Shown here: positions 17,153-24,734 of the stretch, piece after piece
Layout: each line of letters begins with the position of its first letter
Position numbering within the stretch: position 1 is the first letter of the stretch
NCBI RefSeq assembly: GCF_015521605.1
Contig: NZ_WANV01000030.1
Coordinates: 158,338-222,337, forward strand
Source of the DNA: Thermococcus sp.
GTDB lineage: Archaea > Methanobacteriota_B > Thermococci > Thermococcales > Thermococcaceae
Direction of reading: 5' to 3'
Length of the DNA stretch: 64,000 nucleotides
Position numbers and translations under genes: made by a program
The notes under the pieces: model-generated
What the model saw: the letters and a program-made list of their open reading frames with translations, nothing else
The model's database searches: none
Told to the model about the DNA's origin: nothing

Positions 17153-17757
17153 GCCGCCTCTTTGTAGTCCCATCTCCGCCCGTCCTCCATTATCCAGATC
17201 TTGACGCTTATGAGCGGGCCAACGGCCTTCTCCTTAGTAACGTCCAGGCGGTAGAAGTTCACCGCCATTCCGCGCGGGTGCCTCTCGATGACGCTCAGCA
17301 CGTCGGTGTTGTATCTGTCGGCTATCCCGAGGAGCGAGCGCTCCCTTCTTGGGACAAACTTTCCACCCGTCAGCTCGGCAAAGACCTGGGCGAACGCAAC
17401 GTGGTCAAGGCCGACGCGTTTAGCCGTCGTCACGACGAGGGGCATTTCCTCGCGTATGGGCCTTATATCCCTAAAGCCAATCTCACGCTGGAGCTTTATT
17501 CCGTGGAGGTACAGGTAGCCGAGGTAGCCCCAGTCCTCGGGATCGACCTTGATGAAGGTCATTTTGAGCGGGTTGCCCTTCCAGACGTTGACTATCAAAA
17601 GCCTCTCGTAGTTCCTGTCGTAGGCCTCCATGAGCAGATCCTGGATGGTCTTCTTTCCCCTGGTCAGGTAGAGTGAGTTGGGGAACACCTTCTCCAGGTC
17701 GTGGCCGAAGCTCCTCGTCCTCCTCGTGGGTCTGTGGGAAGTCGTTATCAGCATCAT
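17116..17757 (-). CDS. Brix-domain ribosome biogenesis protein (Imp4-like)
   Basis: Archaeal single-domain Brix protein of 213 aa, expected to bind pre-rRNA during ribosome assembly, relative of eukaryotic Imp4/Rpf1. Begins MMLITTSHRPTRRTRSFGHDL, the conserved Brix N-terminus, followed by FPNSLYLTRGKKTIQDLL. It lies between rpoP and pcc1 with the latter overlapping, the standard Thermococcales order. The start is ATG 17757; GTG 17766 is also in frame. Confidence 0.9.
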   Translation of the reverse strand: MMLITTSHRPTRRTRSFGHDLEKVFPNSLYLTRGKKTIQDLLMEAYDRNYERLLIVNVWKGNPLKMTFIKVDPEDWGYLGYLYLHGIKLQREIGFRDIRPIREEMPLVVTTAKRVGLDHVAFAQVFAELTGGKFVPRRERSLLGIADRYNTDVLSVIERHPRGMAVNFYRLDVTKEKAVGPLISVKIWIMEDGRRWDYKEAAWLKKKPGQSKE

Positions 17758-17809
17758 AGCCCTCACTCAAAATTCGTTTAAGCGATAAAAGGCTTTCGAA
17801 ACGAAAGAA

Positions 17810-17958
17810 TCAGATCGCCTTTACGCGCCGGGCCACCCTTGGCCTGGGCTTGTAGAGTATCTTGCTGCCGCAGTAGGGGCAGCGGACTTCCCTTGTGTCT
17901 CGAGGTCGAGTTCGACCTCCTTCCCGCACTTTGCACAGCGGTAAACGCCCATCACCAT
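17810..17958 (-). CDS. rpoP: DNA-directed RNA polymerase subunit P, with an apparent one-base frameshift
   Basis: Homolog of Rpb12/Rpc10, a 49-residue zinc-ribbon subunit of RNA polymerase. From ATG 17958 (GGTGAT four bases upstream) the frame gives YRCAKCGKEVELDLET; then at about 17894-17896 the frame breaks. Reading one base out of phase gives REVRCPYCGSKILYKPRP and ends ARRVKAI, stop TGA at 17810-17812. With one base restored the product is exactly 49 aa with both CxxC knuckles (CAKC and CPYC). As read, the unshifted frame gives a junk tail ending near 17840. Since the subunit is essential, a base-calling error is the likeliest cause. Confidence 0.88.
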
Positions 17959-17990
17959 TGTTATCACCCTAAACTAAGCAAAGGAAAGGG

Positions 17991-18251
17991 TCAGGCCTTG
18001 GAGGCCGTGACGCGCTTGGCGACCTTTCCTGCCGGAGTAGTCGGGAGGTAGGCACCGCCGGCGAAAGTTGCCCCGCACTTCTGGCACTGCCATATCCCGG
18101 TGCTTATCCTCCTGACGGCCTTCCTTCCGCAGACCGGGCAGACGTGCTTCTGCTTCATCTTGGCCTCAACGGCCGCTACCCTTCTTCTAATCTTGAGACC
18201 GTACCTTGGACCGTACCTTCCGGCTGAACCGACCTTAGTAGTCCTTCCCAT
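17991..18251 (-). CDS. rpl37A: 50S ribosomal protein L37Ae
   Basis: Zinc-ribbon protein of the large ribosomal subunit, 86 aa. Starts [22 protein letters not shown] and carries CPVCG near residue 39 and [18 protein letters not shown] near 57, the canonical four cysteines. The ATG at 18251 is chosen because GGGGTGAT lies four bases before it. Promoter TTTATAAAA at about 18308-18316. It leads the ten-gene leftward operon that reaches 13009. Confidence 0.97.
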   Translation of the reverse strand: MGRTTKVGSAGRYGPRYGLKIRRRVAAVEAKMKQKHVCPVCGRKAVRRISTGIWQCQKCGATFAGGAYLPTTPAGKVAKRVTASKA

Positions 18252-18305
18252 GAGCATCACCCCTAATTATCAGCGATTTTCACGACTGGAGAGTGTTTCC
18301 GGAGA

Positions 18306-18318
18306 CGTTTTATAAACC
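18306..18318 (-). promoter_or_regulatory. TATA box of the rpl37A operon
   Basis: On the minus strand the sequence AAGGTTTATAAAACG gives a strong TATA element with a purine-rich BRE before it, about 60 bases upstream of the rpl37A ATG. It is the only good promoter found before the ten-gene operon. The first hairpin of the block at 18328-18733 begins about ten bases further upstream. Confidence 0.6.
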
Positions 18319-18327
18319 TTTGCATAA

Positions 18328-18733
18328 CAAGCTTTGCTGACGCAAAGCTTGACCAAAGAGCTTTGGGCCATTTAACTCCAAACCGGGTGCGTGCACTCCG
18401 AGAATTTAAAGCTTTCTGTGGGTTTCCTGTTATGCATTCATACTTCATCTTTGGTTTCTACTTGTATCTTTGGCGTCCTTTGGAGAAGTTTGTGCAGCGA
18501 AACACTCACAAAGGGAGCGAGTGAGTAAAAACCCTTCAGAACCTGAAGCTCGTAGAAGATGCACCTCATTTTCCGCCATCCGTAAGGACGCTTGAACGAC
18601 AGTGAAAGCGGCGCTGAAGCTTTTTTGGAAAAAGCTTCGATCAAACTTCGCGCAGGCGAAGTTTGTAAGGGGGCCAGTGGAAATGTCGGCCCCCTGGGGG
18701 TCCCGACGTCATCGCAACCCAATACTCGTCGGG
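18328..18733. repeat. Gene-free block with six perfect hairpins
   Basis: The 571 bp between rpl37A and the next rightward gene hold no convincing gene. They hold six perfect inverted repeats: CAAGCTTTGC/GCAAAGCTTG (18328-18351), CCAAAG/CTTTGG (18353-18366), GAAGCTTTTT/AAAAAGCTTC (18616-18638), CAAACTTCGC/GCGAAGTTTG (18642-18665), GGGGGCC/GGCCCCC (18669-18694) and CCCGACG/CGTCGGG (18702-18733). ACTCAC/GTGAGT at 18504-18526 adds a weaker one. A leftward open frame across 18438-18773 shows no start signal. I recall similar translated segments in other Thermococcus genomes, so a dispersed repeat is possible, but this is unverified. Confidence 0.6.
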
Positions 18734-18822
18734 CAGTGAGTTTTATGGGCCGGGCACTAAAAAGGATTTCCATGGCAAGAAACTTAATAAGGAGTCATGA
18801 TGAACAAAGGGGGAGGGTGAAC

Positions 18823-19140
18823 ATGGTCAGAATATGGGGATCCGTGCTTCCGATTGTGTATTTCTTCCTATTCAGCAGTTTGATGAAGCAGTATGACCTC
18901 CAGTTCACTCCGGTCGTATACTGGGCGTTCGTTGGTGGAATAGTGTTTTCCTCTTCCCTGGGGATTTACTTTGACGGGAGGCTTTCGCTAAGAGGCGTAG
19001 CCCTCTTTGGAGCGTTTACTCTCCTGTGGCTCCTTTTGGGTCTCAGGTATCGGCCATCAGGCAGTGCATACGTGGTAGCAGGGCTTGCTGGTTATTTCCT
19101 CCTTGCAATAATCATGAGAAGAACCGGCGGGAAGGGATGA
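18823..19140 (+). CDS. Small membrane protein
   Basis: 105-aa protein with four hydrophobic helices (about residues 6-20, 29-45, 56-70 and 82-97) and short loops. No family recognised; similar small proteins are common in Thermococcales. The ATG at 18823 follows GGGAGGGTGAAC, with CTTAATAAGG about 35-45 bases upstream as a probable TATA element. An in-frame extension upstream through the hairpin block is rejected because it has no ribosome binding site. Confidence 0.65.
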   Translation: MVRIWGSVLPIVYFFLFSSLMKQYDLQFTPVVYWAFVGGIVFSSSLGIYFDGRLSLRGVALFGAFTLLWLLLGLRYRPSGSAYVVAGLAGYFLLAIIMRRTGGKG

Positions 19141-19185
19141 GCAAACCCTTATAACCGTATATCCTACTCTCTTCAGGTGCAGAAC

Positions 19186-19686
19186 ATGGCCGGAACGGTA
19201 AGCAAGATAATCCACTTTCACGATGAGGAGGAGTTCCTCGACGACATGAGCGCCGCTATGGAGCGCTTCTCCTATCTGGCGAGCAAGTACGGCCACAACC
19301 CGATTGGTGGTGTCCTGCTGTGGGACTACATCGGAGTCCAGGACGAGGAGGGCGTCAAGATATTCCGGGTCGGCGAGTTCCCCTACTTCGAGGGGACGCT
19401 CAGGCTTGACCTTGAGACCCTCAGGATAATGGAGAGGTATTTTGATGAGATGGAGAGCAAGTGGGACGAGCTTCGCGTTGAGGACATCGCCTACTTCGTG
19501 GAAATGCTCAATGAGGCCCTCGGGAGGGAGATGGTCTACTACGAGGCCTATGACCTCGGCCTGGACAGGAACACTGCCTACATAATCATCGACATCGCCG
19601 GCCTTCACTACCTTGAGAGCGTTCTTGACGGTCGCGACAGGGAGATATTCGAGGAGGCCGTCGAGCTGCTGATGAAATACATTTGA
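19186..19686 (+). CDS. Conserved acidic hypothetical protein
   Basis: 166-aa soluble protein, strongly acidic and aromatic (MSAAMERFSYLASKYGHNPIGG; EAVELLMKY at the end), with no signal peptide and no cysteines. Mostly helical by appearance. I do not recognise a named domain; it looks like a conserved Thermococcales protein. The ATG at 19186 follows AGGTGCAGAAC. CTTATAACC at about 19148-19156 is a probable TATA box. Downstream lies a 17-base motif also seen after hcp. Confidence 0.6.
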   Translation: MAGTVSKIIHFHDEEEFLDDMSAAMERFSYLASKYGHNPIGGVLLWDYIGVQDEEGVKIFRVGEFPYFEGTLRLDLETLRIMERYFDEMESKWDELRVEDIAYFVEMLNEALGREMVYYEAYDLGLDRNTAYIIIDIAGLHYLESVLDGRDREIFEEAVELLMKYI

Positions 19687-19693
19687 TTGTGCG

Positions 19694-19710
19694 ATTGTTG
19701 AATTATACAA
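19694..19710. repeat. 17-base intergenic motif, copy 1
   Basis: ATTGTTGAATTATACAA starts 8 bases after a stop codon. It differs by one base from a copy at 33029-33045 after hcp. It contains the partial inverted repeat ATTGT/ACAAT. Possibly a termination or processing signal, or chance in AT-rich DNA. Confidence 0.35.
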
Positions 19711-19739
19711 TTATTTAATTGAAGCTGGAGGTGGTGGCC

Positions 19740-20000
19740 GTGCTCTTCAAGAAGAGGGGAACCTTCACCGAGGATGACGCCCGGAAGGTCATCGAGATCG
19801 TGAGCGAGAGGGCTGGTGTGCGGGAAATAATCATCATGGCCGAGCACGTTACCGAAGAGGCCAAGAGGCGCCTCTGGGACTATGTCAGGGGAGTTCAGCT
19901 TATGGCTGACATGACCGGCGAGGATCGGAGCGTGAGAATCGAGATACTCGAGGGCTATGTGAGCGATAAGGTGAAGGGACTGAACGTGGAGGAGCTGTGA
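19740..20000 (+). CDS. Small conserved hypothetical protein
   Basis: 86-aa soluble protein of alternating helix and strand (TEDDARKVIEIVSERAG, REIIIMAEHVTEEAKRRLWDYVRG, VRIEILEGYVSDKV). No named domain recognised. The start is GTG at 19740, six bases after GGAGGTG; a TTG at 19719 is the longer alternative. It lies just before queE (5 bases), so the two are probably one transcript, although the stop of one and start of the other do not overlap. Confidence 0.6.
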   Translation: MLFKKRGTFTEDDARKVIEIVSERAGVREIIIMAEHVTEEAKRRLWDYVRGVQLMADMTGEDRSVRIEILEGYVSDKVKGLNVEEL

Positions 20001-20005
20001 GGAAT

Positions 20006-20767
20006 ATGAGGCCCATAATGGCCGAGGTCTTCAACAGCTGGCAGGGGGAAGGGGGAAGCGTTGAGGGAAGCGCCTTTGGCAGGAGGCAGATTTTTGTCAG
20101 GTTCGCGGGCTGCGACCTGAACTGCGTCTGGTGCGACTCCCGCGAGTACATAGACGCCTCCCGGGTTTCCCGCTGGAGATACGAGGTTGAGCCCTTCACC
20201 GGGAAGTTCGAGTACAGGCCCAACCCTGCTTCGCTCGATGAGGTCATCGATGCCGTTCTGAGCCTCGATACCGGTGACATACACTCGATAAGCTACACCG
20301 GTGGGGAGCCCACCCTCCAGGTGAAAGCTTTGAAGGCCTTGATGGAACGCATGAAGGAGCTCGGCTTTGACAACTTCCTCGAAACTCATGGAGGACTTCC
20401 CGAGCTTGTTAAAGATGTAGTACACCTCGTCGACTACGCGAGCGTTGACATAAAGGACGAGACCGCCAGCGCCACGGAGGACTGGAAAGGCCTCGTCCTC
20501 AGGGAGGTCGAGAGCATCAGGATTCTAAAGGAAGCGGGAGCGAAGACCTACGCCAAGCTCGTCGTTACTTCCGAAACGAAGCTCGAAAACGTCCGCTGGT
20601 ACGCGGAGCTTTTGAAAGGGCTGGCACCGCTCGTCATCCAGCCGAGAGAGCCGATTGACGTCTCCCAGGAGAGACTTATGAAGTTCTATAGTGAGGCGGC
20701 CAGGATAATGGGCCGGAAGAACGTCGGCCTGAGCTTCCAGGTGCACAAGTACCTCAACGTCCTCTGA
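20006..20767 (+). CDS. queE: 7-carboxy-7-deazaguanine synthase-like radical SAM enzyme
   Basis: Radical SAM enzyme converting 6-carboxytetrahydropterin to 7-carboxy-7-deazaguanine, an early step toward archaeosine in tRNA. 253 aa. N-terminal block EVFNSWQGEGGSVEGSAFGRRQIFVRFAGC is the QueE signature; the cluster cysteines are in CDLNCVWCDS (CxxxCxxC), and YTGGEPTLQ supplies the SAM-binding GGE. ATG 20006 follows GAGGAAT-type spacing; GTG at 19997 overlaps the upstream stop. It agrees with tRNA-modification genes elsewhere in the window (pcc1). Confidence 0.88.
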   Translation: MRPIMAEVFNSWQGEGGSVEGSAFGRRQIFVRFAGCDLNCVWCDSREYIDASRVSRWRYEVEPFTGKFEYRPNPASLDEVIDAVLSLDTGDIHSISYTGGEPTLQVKALKALMERMKELGFDNFLETHGGLPELVKDVVHLVDYASVDIKDETASATEDWKGLVLREVESIRILKEAGAKTYAKLVVTSETKLENVRWYAELLKGLAPLVIQPREPIDVSQERLMKFYSEAARIMGRKNVGLSFQVHKYLNVL

Positions 20768-20776
20768 GGTGGGAGC

Positions 20777-21217
20777 GTGAAGGGCAAGGTGCTTATTGCG
20801 CTCTCCCTCCTCTTCGCTGGCCTCTCCACATATTTCCAGGGCTCCAGCGGAGGGCTTTCTCTCGTGCTCCTCCTGGCGGCGTTCGTGGCTCTCTTTTCCG
20901 GAGTTTATCTAATCACCCGCTCGAAACCTTCCAGGCGTTCTGGGGATGCATACCTCATCCTCGGCGTTCTCCTTCCAATCCTGCTGTTTCTAAACTATGG
21001 GAATCCGCTTTATCTCCTTGCGGGCGGCCTCATTGGGGTAGCCCTCCTATGGAATTCCGAAAAATCGGTGTTGCTCCTGGTTCCGGCGGGGCTGATAATG
21101 GGGTGGCTGGCCCTTGGGGAAGGCTCATACGTGGCCAGGTTCGTCGGTGCTTTCCTCCTCGCGGTTTCCATAGTCGTGGGAGGGGCGTCGCTGTACTTCT
21201 GGTTTAAATACAGGTGA
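20777..21217 (+). CDS. Membrane protein of unknown function
   Basis: 146-aa protein with five or six hydrophobic helices and almost no polar loops apart from TRSKPSRRSGD near residue 48. No family recognised. The start is GTG at 20777 after GAGGTGGGAGC, nine bases past the queE stop, so it is likely co-transcribed with queE. Confidence 0.6.
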   Translation: MKGKVLIALSLLFAGLSTYFQGSSGGLSLVLLLAAFVALFSGVYLITRSKPSRRSGDAYLILGVLLPILLFLNYGNPLYLLAGGLIGVALLWNSEKSVLLLVPAGLIMGWLALGEGSYVARFVGAFLLAVSIVVGGASLYFWFKYR

Positions 21218-21243
21218 GCTTTTAAGGGATTCCCCGAAGTGAG

Positions 21244-21311
21244 TACGGCGATGATGACATTGGCCTTTAGGGTGAGTGATGCCCGGGATCGACGGCCTGA
21301 GCCGCGCCGTC
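21244..21311 (+). ncRNA. Probable C/D box guide sRNA
   Basis: ATGATGA at 21251-21257 fits box C and CTGA at 21297-21300 fits box D, 40 bases apart as in archaeal C/D RNAs. ACGGCG just before box C pairs with CGCCGT just after box D, closing the kink-turn stem. GTGAGTGAT at 21272-21280 resembles box C'; box D' is poor. CTTTTAAGG at 21217-21226 could be its TATA element and the T-run after 21312 its end. Such RNAs guide 2'-O-methylation of rRNA or tRNA; I could not assign the target of the stretch before box D. Confidence 0.6.
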
Positions 21312-21374
21312 AAATTTTTAAATCTCCCCTCTTTTAGTAACCCCTGGAAAGATTAAAGGTTGGGGGGTGGTGTC

Positions 21375-22700
21375 GTGCCAGTGATAGAGGAAGTGACCGC
21401 ACCGAGGAGCTTTGAGAGGATTGGCAGCCACTCCCACATAAGGGGCCTCGGCCTCGACGAGAACGGGAAGGCCAGGTTCATGGGGGATGGGATGGTCGGG
21501 CAGATCAAGGCGAGGGAAGCGGCCGGAATAGCGGTCGAGCTCATCAAGCGCGGCAAGCTCGCCGGCAAGGGAATCCTCCTCGTCGGCCCGACCGGCAGCG
21601 GTAAGACCGCCATTGCGATGGGCATAGCGAGGGAGCTTGGCGAGGACGTTCCCTTCGTCCAGATCGCTGGAAGTGAGATTTACTCCGCTGAGGTCAAGAA
21701 GACGGAGTTCCTGAAGGAGGCCCTCAGGAGGGCTATAGGGGTAAGGATAAGTGAGGAGAGGAAGGTCTACGAGGGGGAAGTCAGGGAGATCAAAATCAAC
21801 AGGACGAGGCACCCGTTCAACCCTTACGTTGAAATCCCGGAGAGCGTCCTCATAACCCTCCGCACGAAGGATGATGAGAAGACTATCAGGGCCGGCAGGG
21901 AGATAGCGTACCAGCTGCTTGAGATGGGCGTTGAGGAGGGTGACGTCATACAGATTGACGCCGAGACCGGAAGGATTTCCAAGATAGGCACGACCAAGGA
22001 GGAAGAGGGCCTGTTCTTCAAGCGCAAGGTGAACCTTCCCAGCGGCCCGGTTCTCAAGATAAAGGAGTTCACCTACACGGTTACACTCCACGACCTCGAC
22101 GTTGCCAACGCTAGGGGCAACATATTCGGCCTGCTCTTCAGCACTGGGGCTGAGATAAGCGACGAGATAAGGCAGCGCGTTGATGAGACCGTCAAGAAGT
22201 GGATCGAGGAAGGAAAGGCCAGCCTCGTGCCGGGGGTTCTATTCATAGACGAGGTTCACATGCTCGACATCGAGGCCTTCTCGTTCCTTGCGAGGGCGAT
22301 GGAGAGCGAGCTTGCGCCGATCCTGATCCTCGCTACCAACCGCGGAAGGACGAAGATAAGGGGCACCGACCTCGAAGCCCCGCACGGAATACCCATCGAC
22401 ATGCTCGACAGGCTGCTCATAATCAACACCGAGCCCTACAGGAAGGAGGAGATAAGGGAGATAGTCAAGATACGCGCAAAGGAGGAGAAGATCGACGTCA
22501 GCGAGGAGGCGATAGAGTACCTCGCGGAGCTCGGAGAGAAGACCAGCCTGCGCTACGCGGTGCAGCTCCTTGCTCCGGCCAGTGTTCTGGCAAAGGGTGG
22601 CAGGGTGGAGAAGGAGCACATCGAGAGGGCGAAGGAGTACTTCGCGGACCTCAGGAGGAGCATGGAGTTCGTGGAGAAGCTTGAGGGGATGCTGAAGTGA
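21375..22700 (+). CDS. TIP49/RuvB-like AAA+ ATPase (reptin/pontin homolog)
   Basis: Archaeal relative of eukaryotic RuvBL1/RuvBL2, 441 aa, expected to form a hexamer. Walker A GPTGSGKT at residues 71-78; domain II insertion with an OB-like region at about 125-240; Walker B LFIDEVHML near 290; sensor 1 ATNRG; C-terminal EKTSLRYAVQLL with sensor 2 Arg. In eukaryotes these drive chromatin remodelling and box C/D snoRNP assembly. It is striking that a probable C/D RNA lies immediately upstream. The start is GTG 21375, with GGTGG before it. Confidence 0.92.
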   Translation: MPVIEEVTAPRSFERIGSHSHIRGLGLDENGKARFMGDGMVGQIKAREAAGIAVELIKRGKLAGKGILLVGPTGSGKTAIAMGIARELGEDVPFVQIAGSEIYSAEVKKTEFLKEALRRAIGVRISEERKVYEGEVREIKINRTRHPFNPYVEIPESVLITLRTKDDEKTIRAGREIAYQLLEMGVEEGDVIQIDAETGRISKIGTTKEEEGLFFKRKVNLPSGPVLKIKEFTYTVTLHDLDVANARGNIFGLLFSTGAEISDEIRQRVDETVKKWIEEGKASLVPGVLFIDEVHMLDIEAFSFLARAMESELAPILILATNRGRTKIRGTDLEAPHGIPIDMLDRLLIINTEPYRKEEIREIVKIRAKEEKIDVSEEAIEYLAELGEKTSLRYAVQLLAPASVLAKGGRVEKEHIERAKEYFADLRRSMEFVEKLEGMLK

Positions 22701-22707
22701 TGCCCTT

Positions 22708-23706
22708 CTATCTTCCCCCCATTATCCTCATCAGCTTTCTGCTCAGCTTGAGGTGGAATTCGAACTCGTGGTAGACCCGGTTCTCCGTCGGGAAGACCAG
22801 CTTCAGCTCGTTCAGACCACCCTTGCCTCCGAACTCGCCGAACACGATTATTCCATTCACCTCTATGACGCCGAAGACCGCCGCGAGGTTGAAGAGCAGT
22901 GTTCTGAGCTGGTACGCCGTTACATCATGCCTTCCCAGTTCCCTGCGCGGGTACCTGAAGAGGAAGTACTCAAGCCCCTCCATCTCGGCCACGTCGGTTA
23001 TCGCTATGTCCGCCGTTAGGAAGACCAGCAGGGTCGGCGTCATGTTGTCGTAGTGCTTGAGGGACTTCACTATTATTTCGTCGTTGTTGTGGGCCGGCTC
23101 CTTAACGTTCTCCGCTATGATTATCCTGTCCTTCAACCTCTCGAACTCCTTGAGGGCTATGTACGCGGCTTTTCTGCTCTTCTTTGTCCTCCTGTTGCTG
23201 AACTCTCTGACAAGGGTTCCGTTCCTCACCTCGCGCCTTATCTCCTCCAGCTCCCGGTGGCGGTACTTGTAGTTCATCGCGTTCTCAATCTCTTTCTTCA
23301 CGCCCTCCGCCACGACTATCTGGTACCTGTCCAGGGGCCTGAAGCCCGAGATGAAGCGGTGGTAGAAGAGGTTCGTGTCGGGGGCGAAGGCCACTCCCTT
23401 CTTCAGCCTCTCGTAGAGCTCAAGGTTCTGGAGGAACTCGTCCACGTTGTCGTAGAGGATTATTCCCGAGGATATGAAGGTCTCGTAGAAGTCCGTGTAG
23501 GTGGGCAGTTCATGGGAGAGATACTCAGGAACCCTCTCGTTGAATTCCCTTCTGTCAACGGTAACTTCGACGCGGTAGCCTGTTTCTATAGGCTTTGCCC
23601 TCAGCAGATTGATGCCGTACAGCGGATAGCTTACTCTGACCTCGCCCAGGACGTTGAGCAGTATCTGGAGCTCCGGCTTCTCTATGACCTCAGTGAGGCT
23701 GTGCAT
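22708..23706 (-). CDS. PIN-domain putative ribonuclease with a unique N-terminal domain
   Basis: 332 aa. Residues 105-250 form a PIN-type nuclease: D110 in FAPDTNLF, E140 in GVKKEIENA, D208 in HNNDEII, and D232/D237 in LTADIAITDVAE, the acidic set that binds Mg2+ and cleaves RNA. The first 100 residues and the last 70 (FGVIEVNGIIVFGEFGGKGG) are not part of the PIN core and look strand-rich. ATG 23706 follows GGTGATGAAA. Its start overlaps the CARF-like gene by 17 bp, so translation is coupled. Larger than a VapC toxin and without an antitoxin gene. Confidence 0.8.
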   Translation of the reverse strand: MHSLTEVIEKPELQILLNVLGEVRVSYPLYGINLLRAKPIETGYRVEVTVDRREFNERVPEYLSHELPTYTDFYETFISSGIILYDNVDEFLQNLELYERLKKGVAFAPDTNLFYHRFISGFRPLDRYQIVVAEGVKKEIENAMNYKYRHRELEEIRREVRNGTLVREFSNRRTKKSRKAAYIALKEFERLKDRIIIAENVKEPAHNNDEIIVKSLKHYDNMTPTLLVFLTADIAITDVAEMEGLEYFLFRYPRRELGRHDVTAYQLRTLLFNLAAVFGVIEVNGIIVFGEFGGKGGLNELKLVFPTENRVYHEFEFHLKLSRKLMRIMGGR

Positions 23707-24184
23707 TTTCATCACCCAAGAAGTTCTTGAGACGCTGCATGTGTTTGGGAATCATCATGTACGGTCTATCTGGGAAGTCCATATCGAGGAGGGCCAGGTA
23801 TATTATCCTGTCCACGGGGAACTCCCTGAGCTGAACCACTGCAGCGGTGGCCAGAGCCTTTCGTCCGGACGTTATGTCCAGGCCGATTGTGTATCCATCC
23901 CTTTCAAGGCTTTTGAAAAGCTCCTTGAACTTTCTATCGGCCTCAAGGAAGCTGTTATCGGGAATGATCACCGTTTCAATTTTTGGAACAAAGTTGTACG
24001 CCTGGGAGATGGCCCTCAACGCATCAATGACCTTTGGAAGCTTCTCCCGGTAGATCTCCTCCGTGAATATAAACACCTTCTCCGGTTTTTTTCCCTTCGA
24101 AACCACCGCATAATACGTATTCACAAGGGCCCACCCCGATCGGCCCAGCAAGGTCACGTACGCTATCTTCCTTGAAGATACCAT
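23690..24184 (-). CDS. CARF-like Rossmann-fold protein
   Basis: 164 aa. It begins KIAYVTLLGRSGWAL, continues VFIFTEEIYREKLPKVIDAL and holds the motif DITSGRKALATAA at residues 103-115, followed by strand IIYLALLD. This order (strand with a small-residue turn, helix, and a D-x-T-x-G-R/T-K-A loop) is that of CARF domains, which bind cyclic oligoadenylates in CRISPR-associated proteins. No effector domain is fused; the PIN protein in the next gene could be the effector. ATG 24184 follows GGAGGAATTTGTG-type spacing. No CRISPR array or cas gene is in the window. The assignment is by pattern, moderately sure. Confidence 0.6.
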   Translation of the reverse strand: MVSSRKIAYVTLLGRSGWALVNTYYAVVSKGKKPEKVFIFTEEIYREKLPKVIDALRAISQAYNFVPKIETVIIPDNSFLEADRKFKELFKSLERDGYTIGLDITSGRKALATAAVVQLREFPVDRIIYLALLDMDFPDRPYMMIPKHMQRLKNFLGDENAQPH

Positions 24185-24229
24185 CACAAATTCCTCCGGC
24201 ATTACAGTATTTTGTGGCCACCACTTTCT

Positions 24230-24691
24230 TCACTCAACTAGCACCATCCCGTACAAAACGCTTTCGGAGAAATCCATTCGGACAATCCTTCCCATCTCGA
24301 TGCCGATGGCGCATAAGCTCGGTCTGACTTTCGTTGGCATCCTGCAGGGCTCTCCCCTCTCAAACGGACAGTCGTCACATAGGTTGCAGTTTCCTGGGAA
24401 CAGCGCGGTGGCATACATTTTTCCCTCCCGGAAAAGCTCCTCCTCCCGCTTTAACAGGTACAGTAGGGCTTCCCTCTTGTCCTGCTCGAAGCGGTCCATG
24501 TTTACCTCGAACTTTATTATTAAGGCCTTCTTGAAGTGCCGCACCCACTCTTTAGCCTCCCTCCAGCCCGGAACGTGTGGTGGGCAGCCCGGCCTCTTCC
24601 CGTACATTGGACAGGAGCGGCACTTCCAGACCGGCCTAGGTGAGACGACTATCTCATCCGCTGGAATTTCCTTCTCCCAGAGCACTCTCAT
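24230..24691 (-). CDS. DUF2284 metal-binding protein
   Basis: 153 aa, cysteine-rich: CRSCPMYGKRPGCPPHVPG near residue 24, CNLCDDCPFERGEPCRMP near 102 and CAIGIEMG near 127. This is the DUF2284 pattern, predicted to hold an iron-sulfur cluster or other metal. Function unknown; family members often sit near redox enzymes. The ATG follows GAGGTGCTTCT. It is 45 bp upstream of the CARF-like gene on the same strand, so all three may be co-transcribed. Confidence 0.85.
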   Translation of the reverse strand: MRVLWEKEIPADEIVVSPRPVWKCRSCPMYGKRPGCPPHVPGWREAKEWVRHFKKALIIKFEVNMDRFEQDKREALLYLLKREEELFREGKMYATALFPGNCNLCDDCPFERGEPCRMPTKVRPSLCAIGIEMGRIVRMDFSESVLYGMVLVE

Positions 24692-24734
24692 AGAAGCACC
24701 TCAAAATGCTAAATGAGTGGAGTTAAAAAAAGGT

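Noticed and set aside
18438..18773. Leftward open frame of 111 codons in the hairpin block
   Set aside because: No ribosome binding site, low-complexity basic product, and it runs through several perfect hairpins; treated as part of a non-coding block.
22708..23706. VapC toxin of a VapBC pair
   Set aside because: The protein is more than twice VapC size and the preceding gene is a CARF-like protein, not a short AbrB/RHH antitoxin.
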